NCBI GenBank assembly: GCA_947471745.1 | Contig: CANJKZ010000977.1 | Location: 744,001 to 808,000 of the forward strand | Reading direction: 5' to 3' | Length of the DNA: 64,000 nt | From: Closterium sp. Naga37s-1 | Lineage: Eukaryota; Streptophyta; Zygnematophyceae; Desmidiales; Closteriaceae | Shown: piece after piece, positions 1 through 10,784 of the stretch | Numbering within the stretch: the first letter of the stretch is position 1 | Layout of the letters: the number at the start of each line of letters is the position of its first letter | Made by a program: the position numbers and the translations under genes | Notes under the pieces: generated by a model | What the model saw: the letters and a program-made list of their open reading frames with translations, nothing else | Database searches by the model: none | What the model was told of the DNA's origin: nothing

Positions 1-27
1 CAGTCAACCGGGCTAGCTCCAGAGCTG

Positions 28-345
<318 letters not shown>

Positions 346-1319
346 GCCCGCGCGTCTTCGGTGTCAGTTACCAGACTTGGGTAGGAGCCGTCGAAGTATT
401 GGTATATCTCCGTTGTCTGTAGTAGGAGCTCAAGTGCAAAACTCCATGACTCAAGGGAAAAAGTGTGAGTTGCGATTCCACGGTCAGTCGTGGCCACTTG
501 AGCAGGTTGTGCAGATTGCGAGAAGGTTCCCGCGTCGCAATTCTGAAATTCTAGGAGATCTTGCTCTATCCTTGATAGTCGCTGGCTGGTGAGCTAAGGC
601 TGTGCTCGTAGTTAGGTTTGGACTAGCCCGAAGCGAGGGCCGACTCGGCCAAGCATAATAGTGTGTGGTATGGTAAAAGTGACGAACGGAGTGGCATATT
701 GAGTAACGGGCGGTGAATGGTCGGGCGTCGTACGTGTTATGCAGGTGCGAGGTTAGGAATTTATTAAATCTCCTTTCAAACATGCATGATCTAATCTATA
801 TAATATGGGTTTGGTTAGGTGAAACAAGCTGTGTGATGAAAAGAGTACACCAACTACTGTTTAGTTTTCTTCTCAAGCCCCCATACGAGCGTGGGTTGAT
901 CGATGCCACTCCTCGTTTATCACCAAGTGTTCTATCGACGAATTTCCGCTGTCGACGCAACTCCTGACATCCTCCCCCACCTTCTTTTCTGCCACGCAAC
1001 AGGCGCGCGTGCTGGTTGAAAATATTTTTTATCTGGGCTGTCGATCCCGCCAAACTCAATCGCTCGCAGAATCGTGACCATAGAACCTGACAACCCATCC
1101 TAGTTTGAGTCCCCCTTCATTCTCTCGTCGTTCCTCTAACTCGTGATTTCTTCCATGTGTTCCCATTTCTGTTCAATCATATGATGGCACCCGTGATGGC
1201 ACACACGCGATAGATTTCATTCTGAGGGCATGAGAGCATTGTCCCAAAGCACTGAAGATATTTATACCACTAGTGTTACGAACATGAACAAGATGCGTTT
1301 TGAACCCTAGTGCTGAAAG
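346..1319. other. No recognisable gene
   Basis: Only short, unconvincing open frames. A block of about 20 bp near 620-645 (GGTTTGGACTAGCCCGAAGC) resembles one near 9325-9350, which suggests a dispersed repeat, but I cannot place it in a family. Confidence 0.5.
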
Positions 1320-1942
1320 CAGGGCTGACTTTATCAGACTAAAATAGTCTGATTGTCTGAAATCTCAGGGTATTTTCCTACGGATCCTGATTTTTCAGAC
1401 TTGTAAGATTTTCAAACATGAGTACCTCAGACTTACCTGGTTTTGGATCCTGAGATTTTCAGACTACTGACTTAACCGATAATGGGTCTTCATACTACAG
1501 GGAGTACGGATCCTGAAATGTGGATCTGTAATTTCTACGTACATTCCGCTACCGTACGTCATATGTTGCCAGTGTACGAACACACTTCATGGCGCTGTCA
1601 CGCGCAGAATCTGTCCTTGGCTACTTTTGCCACCATTTTCCTTTAGAAATCTGCCAACTTGGCTCGCTCTTTCACTCACGAGGGACCATCACTGCAGCTA
1701 CCCGGTGTCAGCGAGGGAAACTCTGTGCTGGCGCAGCAAAGTCGGTTAGCGCTGCGCCCCACGTGCTACATTCGTGGCAGTACTGTACTGCAGTGGTTGT
1801 AGTGTGTTCTGAGTACTTCAGACTTGTGTTTTTGCGGAACCTGAAAAATCAGAGTAGCCATTCTCTGGGAAATATGCCTCAGACTAAAAAATTTCAGAGC
1901 CCCCAGAACATCAGACTGGATTTTTTTTAATAGTCAGCCCTG
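1320..1942. mobile_element. Non-autonomous hAT-type miniature transposon
   Basis: A 623-bp segment with terminal inverted repeats starting CAGGGCTGACT at both ends (11 perfect bases) and flanked by a perfect 8-bp direct duplication GCTGAAAG at 1312-1319 and 1943-1950. An 8-bp target duplication with termini starting CAGGG is the hAT signature. The interior carries many short copies of CAGACT and GGATCCTGA in both orientations, like the subterminal transposase-binding repeats of hAT elements. No transposase coding is present, so it must be mobilised in trans. Confidence 0.88.
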
Positions 1943-1960
1943 GCTGAAAGGCAAGTTGAA

Positions 1961-2130
1961 AGGTAGTCCATGCAGCTATTATGCTGGCTGACCAAACCAG
2001 CACACAAGGATTGTGCAAGTGAAACACCTGGTACAACTCCTAGTGTCATGGGTGTGGCCCGTTTGTTCAACACCGACATGTTAGCTTCCTTGGCCTGTTG
2101 GCACACCAATCGGTGTGCAAAACATATTAC
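1961..2130 (+). other. Decayed coding-like segment, paired with 3257-3420
   Basis: This segment and the one at 3257-3420 are diverged direct copies. Translated on plus they share CWLTK-AHKDC, then VARxF-T, then ACW. The spacing and the cysteine cluster recall the region before the transposase domain of KDZ (Kyakuja/Dileera/Zisupton) elements, but the match is short and the Cys-Arg-His triplet of that family is not intact. It could instead be a repeat unit without coding meaning. Confidence 0.35.
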
Positions 2131-2137
2131 TGTGGTC

Positions 2138-2280
2138 AATGAGAGCAGTGGCATGAGAGCAGTGGCATGAGCGCAGTGGAATAAGAGCTAGGCGATGAGA
2201 GCAACGGCATGAGAGCAACGGCAAATTTAGTTGCATGAGCGCAAGGCTGTGAGAGCAGTGGCATGAGAGCAGTGGCACTG
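2138..2280. repeat. Degenerate short minisatellite
   Basis: About nine imperfect copies of a 14-16 bp unit related to GAGAGCAGTGGCAT, with GAGAGCAACGGCAT and GAGCGCAGTGG variants. Confidence 0.75.
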
Positions 2281-2435
2281 TTCAGCAGTTGAAATCGTGC
2301 CCCTCAAAAATTACTCGGTCTCATGATATTTCTGACAAACAACACACATTTCTCGAGAGTCCCGATCACAACGACTCCGACCACGACGACAGCAAAGGGT
2401 GCTGTAGTAACCATTAGTAACTTTCTCTCTACATG

Positions 2436-2606
2436 GTACAGGACTTTCAGCATACGTATATGGCACCCAACTGCTACTAGTCACAGAGTTCCACTGTACA
2501 TATTCTTAGAGTTGCTCTCCATAAGGTAAAGAACTTTCAAGATACTTATATAGTACCCAACTCTTACTAGTCACAACGTTACACTGTACGTATCTGCGCC
2601 TTGCTT
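2436..2606. repeat. Two-copy tandem duplication of about 92 bp
   Basis: Two diverged copies that each contain an ACTTTCA core followed by ATACGTATAT or ATACTTATAT, then a CACCCAACT or TACCCAACT block, TACTAGTCACA and a CACTGTAC core. No coding content was seen. Confidence 0.7.
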
Positions 2607-2702
2607 ATAAAGGTCGGGTAGTGCCCTGCTTGAAGACCGAGCAATACAAATGTGTGTACAAGGTTTAATGAATCGGCGCATGTCAAGTCAAGTTATGCAA
2701 GA

Positions 2703-3120
2703 TCACGCGATATCGCGCTCATTCAAGAAAGTAACCGGATCCCGCTTACTATCAAAAGTTGCAACAACGTGCACTGCTCGCATGATTGTTCGAGCGTGCA
2801 CAACTTGGAAGGTCGGCTCGTTGGGCGGGGGTGATAACGTTGGTAGCCCTGTAACTGCGTCGGTTGGACCAAGCTCGTAACTCTTGATGAAGGCCAACGG
2901 TATCTTACGATCACTTCCGTTTGAATGATCGACGACGTGGAAGAGCATTAGCAGCTTAGCATACCGTGTGTTGTCTCTTGGCCTAGAACCTCCACGACCC
3001 GATCCCGTGCGTTGGAGAGCAACATGAGAGAACCATGGATGCCCATGATGTTTGAGCGCTGCACGCACGTAATGGCCTTCCTTCTTTGCGCAAGGCGGAA
3101 GTGCTAGGGCGGTATGCACC
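2703..3120 (-). CDS. Plavaka-like transposase, last exon
   Basis: Starts after a GCAAACGCAG acceptor and runs to a stop at 2703. It encodes DNTRYAKLLMLFHVV, IPLAFIKSYE, TFQVVHARTIMRAVHVV and FLNERDI. This matches the terminal 'LLLLF ... ELAFIxWYE ... VIxxxxIxRxVHxV ... FLVN' domain common to Plavaka/KDZ proteins. It is separated from exon G by an intron that carries the 108-bp minisatellite. Confidence 0.5.
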
Positions 3121-6100
3121 TGCGTTTGCACAAACGAAGGAGGATTAAGAATGTTGCATTGCATGTCTCACTCAAAAACATGAAATCAGGCGTTGCTTGT
3201 GCCACATACATGGACGATGTGCGTTGAGAACCCCGACGATGAAAGGCAGCCAGGCAGGTGGTCCATGCAGCTCCCGTGTTGGCTGACCAAATCAGCCCAC
3301 AAGGACTGTCCTAGTGGCAAATCTGGTCCACCAGCTAGTGACATGGTAGTGGCCCGCGTGTTCAAAACTGGCATTTTCAGTTCAGTAGCCTGTTGGAACG
3401 CCAATGGGGGCAACCAGGGAGGAACGGAGAGAGGTGTGTGGTGGGATATGCATGGATTGCGATACATAAACGAGAGGGTCAGGGAAAGAGGCACTGTCCA
3501 TGAGAGGCGTTGGCTGATAGGCAAACAAGATTGAAATGGGGCGAATAAGGAAATGGAGGGAGAGGCGTAATGCACTGTGAGGAACGAGGTGAGAGGCAGG
3601 GCTGGAGAGGCGTGGTTAAAAAGGCAACCTGCGATGAACGGGGTGCTTGGCATGGGGTGGAGAGGCATTGAGGGAGAGGCACGTGGGTTGATGAACCGGT
3701 TGAGAGGCATGGGCTAAAAGAAAACCCGTGTGTAAAGGGGTAATGAGCATTGGGGGGATGTGCATCGAGAGATGCATGGGCTAGAAGGCAACCGGCGATG
3801 AATGGGGTGGTGGCATGGGGGGAATAGGCATGGAGGGAGAGGCACCTAGGTGAGGAATGGGATAAGAGGCAGGGGAGAGATGCATGGGCTAGAAGGCAAC
3901 CGGCGATGAATGGGGTGGGCCGCATGGGGGGCTGAGGCATGGAGGGAGAGGCACCTAGGTGAGGAATGGGATAAGAGGCAGGAGAGAGATGCATGGGCTA
4001 GAAGGCAACCGGCGATGAATGGGGTGGTGGCATGGGGGGAATAGGCATGGAGGGAGAGGCACCTAGGTGAGGAATGGGATAAGAGGCAGGGGAGAGATGC
4101 ATGGGCTAGAAGGCAACCGGCGATGAATGGGGTGGTGGCATGGGGGGAATAGGCATGGAGGGAGAGGCACCTAGGTGAGGAATGGGATAAGAGGCAGGAG
4201 AGAGATGCATGGGATAGAAGGCAACCGGCGATGAATGGGGTGGTGGCATGGGGGGAATAGGCATGGAGGGAGAGGCACCTAGGTGAGGAATGGGATAAGA
4301 GGCAGGGGAGAGATGCATGGGCTAGAAGGCAACCGGCGATGAATGGGGTGGTGGCATGGGGGGCTGAGGCATGGAGGGAGAGGCACCTAGGTGAGGAATG
4401 AGTTGAGAGGCAGGGTATGAGAGGCATGGGAAAAAAGGAATGAAAACAGTGTTAGCAATTCAGGAACAACATAGTTGACAGATCGTGCTTTAGTGAATTT
4501 GATGATGAGCAAACATTATATGACAGCACTCACTTTGACTATGGCTGTCTCGTAGTGTGCGCTCTCTGCAAAAACAGAAGGACGTTGAAGTAGGGCTTCC
4601 CGAATGCGAGCTCGACGAAGAATGAGATCGTCAAACTGACGATAGTTTGAACCACGAAATGGCTGCTTGCATGTTTTCGAATGAGCATGCTCCCATACGC
4701 CAGTGCTGTACTCTCGTGGATGACCCGCACGACGAATTGCATCAGGGATGTGTGTAAGAAGGTGAATTTTCACCAACCTCCATCCCTCACCGTCCCGTTT
4801 GAACTGTGTGCTTAGTAGACGCACCATCCTGCGGGTAAAATGTGAGTGGTTAGTCTTGTAACTTGGATTGTTGAGGAGCATGCAAAAAATGTATGGCCTC
4901 CCTACTTATAATCCAGCATGTGGTCTCAACGTACTCTGCGGTGTCTGTCACATATTTGCTCAGCATGGCGTCGTCGTAGTAGTCCGTGCAGAAATAGGTG
5001 TCAAACCATGTTAGAAATTTGCGCAAAACTTTCATCTCGGCCTCTGTAAAAATTCCTTCCACGATGAATATTATAATCTGCCGAATTGGGGGACGAGGCA
5101 AGGAAATGGGCCGAGAAAAAAGGGTTGGTTGCCTCTCACCCCGTTTCTTTCTAGCTTCCTCTCTGCCCATGCCCCTCATCTCCTGCCTCAGGCCTCATTC
5201 CTCTCACCCCATGCCACTTGCTATGTGGACCTATCCATCCCATGAATTTCACCCCGTTCCTTTCTAGCTTCCTCTCTGCCCATGCCCCTCATCTCCTGCC
5301 TCAGGCCTCATTCCTCTCACCCCATGCCACTTGCTATGTGGACCTATCCATCCCATGAATTTCACCCCGTTCCTTCCTAGCTTCCTCTCTGCCCATGCCC
5401 CTCATCTCCTGCCTCAGGCCTCATTCCTCTCACCCCATGCCACTTGCTATGTGGACCTATCCATCCCATGAATATCACCCCGTTCCTTTCTAGCTTCCTC
5501 TCTGCCCATGCCCCTCATCTCCTGCCTCAGGCCTCATTCCTCTCACCCCATGCCACTTGCTATGTGGACCTATCCATCCCATGAATTTCACCCCGTTCCT
5601 TCCTAGCTTCCTCTCTGCCCATGCCCCTCATCTCCTGCCTCAGGCCTCATTCCTCTCACCCCATGCCACTTGCTATGTGGACCTATCCATCCCATGAATT
5701 TCACCCCGTTCCTTTCTAGCTTCCTCTCTGCCCATGCCCCTCATCTCCTGCCTCAGGCCTCATTCCTCTCACCCCATGCCACTTGCTATGTGGACCTATC
5801 CATCCCATGAATATCACCCCGTTCCTTTCTAGCTTCCTCTCTGCCCATGCCCCTAATCTCCTGCCTCAGGCCTCATTCCTCTCACCCCATGCCACTTGCT
5901 ATGTGGACCTATCCCTTCCACGAATATCACCCCGTTCCTCCCTAGCTTCCTCTCTGCCCATGCCCCTCATCGCCTGCCTCAGGCCTCATTCCTCTCACCC
6001 CATGCCACTTGCTATGTGGACCTATCCATCCCATGAATAACACCCCGTTCCTTTCTAGCTTCCTCTCTGCCCATGCCCCTCATCTCCTGCCTCAGGCCTC

Positions 6101-8271
6101 ATTCCTCTCACCCCATGCCCCGTGCTATGTAGGCCTATCCTTCCCATGAATATCACCCCGTTCCTCACTAGCTTCCTCTCTGCCCATGCCCCTCATCTCC
6201 TGCCTCAGGCCTCATTCCTCTCACAGCATTCCACTTGCTATGTAGACCTATCCCTTCCATCATCATCACCCCATTCCTCCTTGGCTTCCTCTCTGCCGCA
6301 TGCCACTCGCTGCATGCCTATCTCTCCCCCAGACATACCACCCAGGCTCTAGGAGATGTAGTAGAATGGTCAACCTACCCGCATCATGCATGCGTGCTCC
6401 GCAGCCGAATAGTTGGCGCCGCCACTGAAGTAACGTCCGGGAGGGGCAGGCTTGTAGCCTGCCATAACCGCCTCTCGGTATGCAGAACCATGCCTCCTGC
6501 CCATGAACATCAAAGGCGACGTGACATGAGTATCAACTTGCCACTCGTGTGGTTCTAGATGGGGAGTGCAATATTACTTACTCGTTGAATATCTTCACGG
6601 ATTTCGGGTGTGCAGACCTTATGTATTCCACAATGTACAACCAGATTCCAAGGAAAATAATGTGTAGGATATCTGGCATTGTGCACAAATATGGATTTCC
6701 CCAAGGGCTGCGCAATTCCTCGGGCTTGCCAAAGTCCCACAGAAAGCACTGTACACGTACAAGAGATCTTTCAGCACGTGGTGGCTGGTCATATGGAAGT
6801 TGATGCTAAAAATGCAGCAAGGCGTACCTTGACTTGGTGGGTCGAGGTCTCTTGGGCAAGAGTCTCGCTCGAAGATACACCTTGCTGTAAGTCGACGGTC
6901 CTCCAATCGTTGTTGAGTGGATCCATATGTGCAAGTGCAATCCTGGGGACATAGCATAGCGAGCACGGTTTCGCGGATGCTTGCTGCATAGTACAGGTGA
7001 CCTTACATGTTTCCGGGTAATCCGCGACGTATGAGAGGAGCTTAGGCCATACTGTGTACACTTTCCCCGACGGGTCAGTTAAGGCAACCGATCTGGAGCA
7101 ACAACACGGAGGGATAAGATTAATACATTTCATAGAGCAGCTCCTCAGTAACACACGAATGTGCAACAGAGTGATGAAGCGCAACTTGTATAGCCACGCC
7201 ATTGAACTTACTCTTTCGCTGCTGTCTTGAGTGTGTCCAAAATTACATCAACACACTTCTGGAACAACTCGGTTTTCTGCCAAGACTCCATATTGTGATC
7301 GGGCTGCGGCATCAATGCAATGAGTGATCTCCCGTGATCCTTCCATCGGAGCTCTTCACGGATGTTATAGCAGCTGAGGTACATCGGCCAGGCCTTGCAA
7401 CGCTCGTTACCGCTAAGTTGTGTTTCGTCGCTCGATAGGAGAATCGGACAAACACATTCCATTTCTCCCATGCCTTTCTGTGTAGACATTTACAAGAAGA
7501 CAGATAGAAACCCGAAAGCAATAATTAAGGGCCAAGTTAGATCTGAGTACATTTCCTTTATAGTATGACAACATGAGGCCAATGCAGCTAGCAACTAGCA
7601 CCTGCGCCTCAAGCCAATACTCTGCCGTCTCAGGTCCCTTGTAACGGCGAATGCCGTTGACAGAAAGTTTTGCTGCACGAATGACGAAACCATCACCATT
7701 CTTCGGGTCAGCCCACATCCGTTCTAAGGCCTAAACAAATGGAAAATCATGAAAACATTCATCAGGCATCTATGCATCCACTATGCAAGCATCATCAATA
7801 AATGCATCATGAAAACAAACACCGTAGTACCTTCAAAGGGTCAAGGTACTTCAGCTGAAAAGAAGTTGGCCAGCCCGTGACATAAATCTCAGCCTTCATG
7901 TAATGAGACTTTTCAATGCCCAACTGCTCCAAACCATACCTATCCACTGCAGCCTTGGTGGACCATTCCTTCAGATCGTCAACCTTGAATCCAGGGTGTT
8001 TAACCAGTCTTAAAAAGTCCGCCACGTCAGCTCCACTAAGACCAGTTCCCCTGTTGCACTGGGTGAGAAATCTGAATGCCTCAAATCTGGTGTCCAGAGA
8101 CTCCTCTTCTTCCTCTGGGATTTCGGCAAAGTGGGCCTCACATTCAAAGAAGATGTTGGGCTCATGAGGCTCCCATACAGGACTCTCAACAGGTGGTGCT
8201 AAGGGTTCACGTACAGGCTGGTTCGTAAAACAAGCAGTCACCCATGTCAAATCTGTACTCTCTGGCACCAA
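2703..8271 (-). CDS. Plavaka/CACTA-like DNA transposase gene, multi-exon
   Basis: I read at least eight minus-strand exons: 8271-7831, 7730-7602, 7477-7212, 7092-6828, 6767-6582, about 5083-4908, 4828-4534 and 3120-2703. Most are bounded by good GT-AG sites, such as GTAAGT after 7212 and 6582 and GTGAGT after 4534. In order the product shows an N-terminal helical region, an SSDETQLS motif with KAWPMYLSCYNI, a DYPE segment, MPDILH, then YSTGVWEHAHSKTC with FRGSNYRQFDDL, and a C-terminal block containing IPLAFIKSYE. This order matches Plavaka-type transposases of the CACTA superfamily, known mostly from fungi. I did not find convincing CACTA termini. The large introns hold minisatellites. It is either a little-damaged element or a domesticated copy. 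Exon joins were read by eye and some middle exons may be missing. Confidence 0.65.
3257..3420 (+). other. Second copy of the segment at 1961-2130
   Basis: Direct, diverged copy of 1961-2130 sharing the CWLTK-AHKDC and VAR-F-T-ACW readings. It lies inside the putative last intron of the minus-strand transposase gene, so it is more likely inserted or duplicated sequence than an exon of that gene. Confidence 0.35.
3545..4425. repeat. 108-bp minisatellite in a transposase intron
   Basis: From about 3771 the unit recurs every 108-109 bp; landmark GATGCATGGG is at 3771, 3879, 3988 and 4096. More diverged copies extend left to about 3545. Two variants alternate, one with GGGGGGAATAGGCATGG and one with GGGGGGCTGAGGCATGG. 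Because 108 is divisible by three, long open frames occur on minus (36-residue repeats); I treat these as non-coding. Confidence 0.92.
4534..5083 (-). CDS. Plavaka-like transposase, C-terminal exons F and G
   Basis: Exon F (about 5083-4908) encodes a helical block containing LRKFLTWFDTYFCTDYYDDA. Exon G (4828-4534) encodes HIPDAIRRAGHPREYSTGVW, then EHAHSKTC and PFRGSNYRQFDDLILRRARI. In Plavaka proteins a 'S-T-x3-E-x2-H' motif followed by 'Y/F-R-x-S/G-N' comes late in the transposase domain, as here. Donor GTGAGT follows 4534; acceptor CCGCAG precedes 4828. Confidence 0.55.
5135..6330. repeat. 113-bp minisatellite in a transposase intron
   Basis: Landmark CTAGCTTCCTCTCTGCCC recurs at 5151, 5264, 5377 and 5490 and onward, giving a 113-bp period and about 10 copies that diverge towards the right. 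The unit is C/T-rich on plus. It lies in the intron between the MPDILH exon and exon F of the minus-strand transposase. The period is not a multiple of three. Confidence 0.92.
6582..6767 (-). CDS. Plavaka-like transposase, MPDILH exon
   Basis: In the frame giving CFLWDFGKPEELRSPWGNPY, then MPDILHIIFLGIWLYIVEYI and HPKSVKIFNE, the exon is open from a GAAAG acceptor to a GTAAGT donor. The D-I-L-H motif followed by an amphipathic helix matches the family's second conserved acidic/His block. The overlapping longer open frames in other phases are shadows. Confidence 0.5.
6828..7092 (-). CDS. Plavaka-like transposase, DYPE exon
   Basis: Encodes LTDPSGKVYTVWPKLLSYVA, then DYPETCKVTCTM and a CSLCYVPRIAL pair of cysteines. 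A DYPE motif followed by a C-x2-C pair is typical for this part of the family. The donor is GTACGCC at 6827-6821 and the acceptor is CTCCAG. Confidence 0.55.
7212..7477 (-). CDS. Plavaka-like transposase, SSDETQLS exon
   Basis: An exon from CACAG acceptor to GTAAGT donor. It encodes CPILLSSDETQLSG, KAWPMYLSCYNIREELRWK and a LIALMPQPDH block. The pattern 'S-D-x-T-x-L-S ... W-P-x-Y-L ... N-I' is the best-conserved signature of Plavaka proteins and anchors the identification; the aspartate is a candidate catalytic residue. Confidence 0.65.
7602..7730 (-). CDS. Plavaka-like transposase, exon 2
   Basis: A short exon from an AG acceptor (TTTAG at 7731-7735) to a GTGCTAG donor. It encodes LERMWADPKNGDGFVIRAAK followed by RRYKGPETAEYWLEAQ. 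The W-x3-P-x-N element and a basic region after it suit the segment just before the SSDETQLS exon in this family. Confidence 0.5.
7831..8271 (-). CDS. Plavaka-like transposase, N-terminal exon
   Basis: An acidic stretch (EIPEEEEE) precedes a region resembling the family's N-terminus: TQCNRGTGLSGADVADFLRL, then HPGFKVDDLKEW and ETYV-like GWPTSFQLKYLDPLK. The exon ends at AAG before GTACTA. The open frame begins after a TAA with no ATG, so an earlier exon or a splice acceptor is likely at its 5' side. Confidence 0.55.
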
Positions 8272-9299
8272 TGCTTAACGGTTTACACCGTTCAAATATA
8301 TATTTCATATGGTCGAAATGGGTACTGCGCCGAAATGACAAGAGAGTGACGCGCTCTTACGGCTCACACCTTTAGGACGCGTCACCTCTTTCTAATTCGC
8401 ACGATCGTTCTTCAAAGACCGATCGTTCGCCGCACTTTATGCCTGCTTGTAACATCAAAAAACAGGGGAACCGTTTTCACCTCCGTCAGCAAGTTGATCC
8501 TGCGCAGGAAAGATCGTGCAAACACCGAAAGGTCGTGGTGCACTTCGGATCTTGACGACACGCGCGAAAGAGTAACAGTCTGAGAAGATCGCGCAAACTA
8601 GGCCCCATGGTGTACATCGCGACAGCCGAGGGTTCAGAAGAGCATCGCCGCAGGTGTGAGACTGAATTCCCTCCGCCGAGCTTTGTGATTGGCTATACAG
8701 CCAATTTTCTTTGGCCTTGCGTTGTGATTCGCTATTCAGTCAATTTCCTTCCGCCGCGGAAGGAATTCTGTCGACGTGTGCCAAAATCATCCTTGCTGTT
8801 AAAAATCTGTTCTGACACACAAGCCAGCAGAGATTTTCGGGAACATCCCAGACGTCCCTGGTGTTTCAAACGCATGAATTAGGCAGCAATCCAGGTTTGC
8901 AGGGAATCAGAGATCTTTATGAAGAATGGGAGCCAATAAGTGCTTCGTGCCTCTCGCCCTCACCTCTTCCCAACCATAGGATCCTACACCCTATTGTACA
9001 TTTCATTCGCCATTATATTTTCCCGTTTACAAATACATGGTGCTTTCCGTTTATCATATCTAGTGCACTTTTATGGTGCATTCCTGGCGTGGGAAGACCC
9101 AAACCACGGATGGCCCGAAGCCAGGAATGCACCCTTACAGGGTTACGAAAAGACATGGCATCGAATTGAGTGTGCTACGGGTGCAATGAATCGAGATAGC
9201 GAGGATTGCGCTAAAGTGTTCAATGAGTACAAAGTATGAGCGAGGCCATGATCGAATACTTATACGCGAAAATAGGCAGATTGTAACGCAGTGTTGGGG
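8272..9299. other. No recognisable gene
   Basis: Contains a small palindrome at 8277-8292 (AACGGT-TTAC-ACCGTT) and a two-copy 53-bp duplication near 8665-8755 with a TGATTGGCTATACAGCCAAT-like core. An open frame at 8861-9169 has no recognisable motif. The region lies upstream of the minus-strand transposase and could include its promoter or missing terminus. Confidence 0.45.
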
Positions 9300-10784
9300 T
9301 GCTAGCTAATGCTACGCTGGCGCGAGGTTCGGGCTAGTCCCGAAGCGTCAGCCAAGTCGGCTGCTCCACCAGTGCGAGGTTTGGTGAAACAGTGCGCGCA
9401 AAGTTGGCAAAGCCCCGATAGCAGTTTTGGACGAACAACCGCTGCTGGCTTGTGAGGACTCTGTTGTCGATCGACGACTCTGGCTCTCACCAGCGACGAC
9501 TCTGGCTCTCCACCTTAGTAAGAGGACGGAATCAATCGAGAAGTTCTCGTTGTCGATGTTAACGGGAGTGGAGTGTTGGCCCCGCCCTCGCTTGGGCAGC
9601 GCCGACGACTTGGTCGGATGTACGGGAGTAGCAGCCGACCGTTCACAGTGGGAGGGGTGCTCGACAGGCTTCGTCGAGCTGCAGGGGACTGCTGTGGTAT
9701 TGCTGTCGACCAGGGAGCTCGACAGCTGCAACTGTCTGGTCTGGGCGACGGGTGGGCCGTTGACCAGGAGGGGCAGTTCGACCGGAAGGTCGGCGGAGCA
9801 GAGCACCTGGGGGTCGACCAGGTCGACCGGGTAACCTGCTCGTCGAGTTTTGCTGGGGGCACGCGAACGTCGTCGAGGTCGCGATGGCGAAGGCGACTGT
9901 GGGCAGGTATCCCGAAGTCGATGTGGCTCGTCAGACGCAGACAACAGCCGACGGATGCCCAACGGGGCACGTCGGGCCAATCGTCTGCGTGCACCTGCGA
10001 GCGTGCGCACTGCTGTATTATACGGGGCAACGCTGGACAGCCGCTCTGCTGCAGCGTTGGCACGCCGTCGACCTGCAGGGTTGGCAAGTCGCCCTTCTGC
10101 AGTGCTGGCGCGGCTCCTCCACGCAACGCTGGCAGGCGGTCGACCGAGCTGTGCTGGTGGTCGACCAGGCTAGCTGCAGGGTTGCTAGGTGCCTGATGTA
10201 GTCATTGTTGTCATTGCTTGTTCAAACATTCTTTAATTTCGACTTTGCCTTGTGGAAACTCTTGCCGATTTCTCACGTGAATGCGCAAGCACTAAGGAAC
10301 TAAGCAAAGCTAGGATCACCTCTGGTAGTTCGTGCCAACCCCCGTAGTCTAGCTCACTACTGGTGTATAGAAACTCTTTGCAGTCGACGCGTAGTCAATT
10401 GAAGAAGTGGTCGTTGTGTATACCTCTGCTAGTCGACGGAGGAAATGGTCGAGCAGGTCTACGAGAGTTGGTCAACACCTTGTACGGAAGTCACTGGTTG
10501 ACGACAGTGGTCGTCGGCGAGTCCGGAGAGGGGTTCTACACGACGAGTCCGGGAGCGAGGTCTGCGCGAAAAAGCCAAACGCTGTTCGACGGAGTAGCGT
10601 CAAACATGCCGGATGCTGCTCGGCTGCAAAGGTCGCAGATGTGTGCGAACTTCGCCTCAAGAGGTTTTCGCGGAGTCAACCTACGGAACGTTGACACCGT
10701 GCTCGATGGTACACCGCCTTCCCCACTCGTTGACATGTGTTCTACCTGACATCTAGTGCAATAAGCCTGGCGACAAGACCGTAT
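9300..10784. other. GC-rich, GTCGAC-rich region, no recognisable gene
   Basis: About 1.5 kb with many copies of GTCGAC or GTCGACC and loose internal repetition of a 'CTGCAG-TGCTGGC' theme. Several overlapping frames are open on both strands because of base composition. No domain was recognised. By analogy with the GC-rich leaders of the copia elements further right it may be a decayed element leader. It ends where homology to the gypsy integrase begins. Confidence 0.4.

Noticed and set aside
3479..4427. Long minus-strand ORF with 36-residue repeats
   Set aside because: Minisatellite period divisible by three keeps frames open; the array lies in an intron.
9348..10201. ORFs of 100-220 codons on both strands
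   Set aside because: GC-rich composition; no motif in any frame, and they contradict each other.
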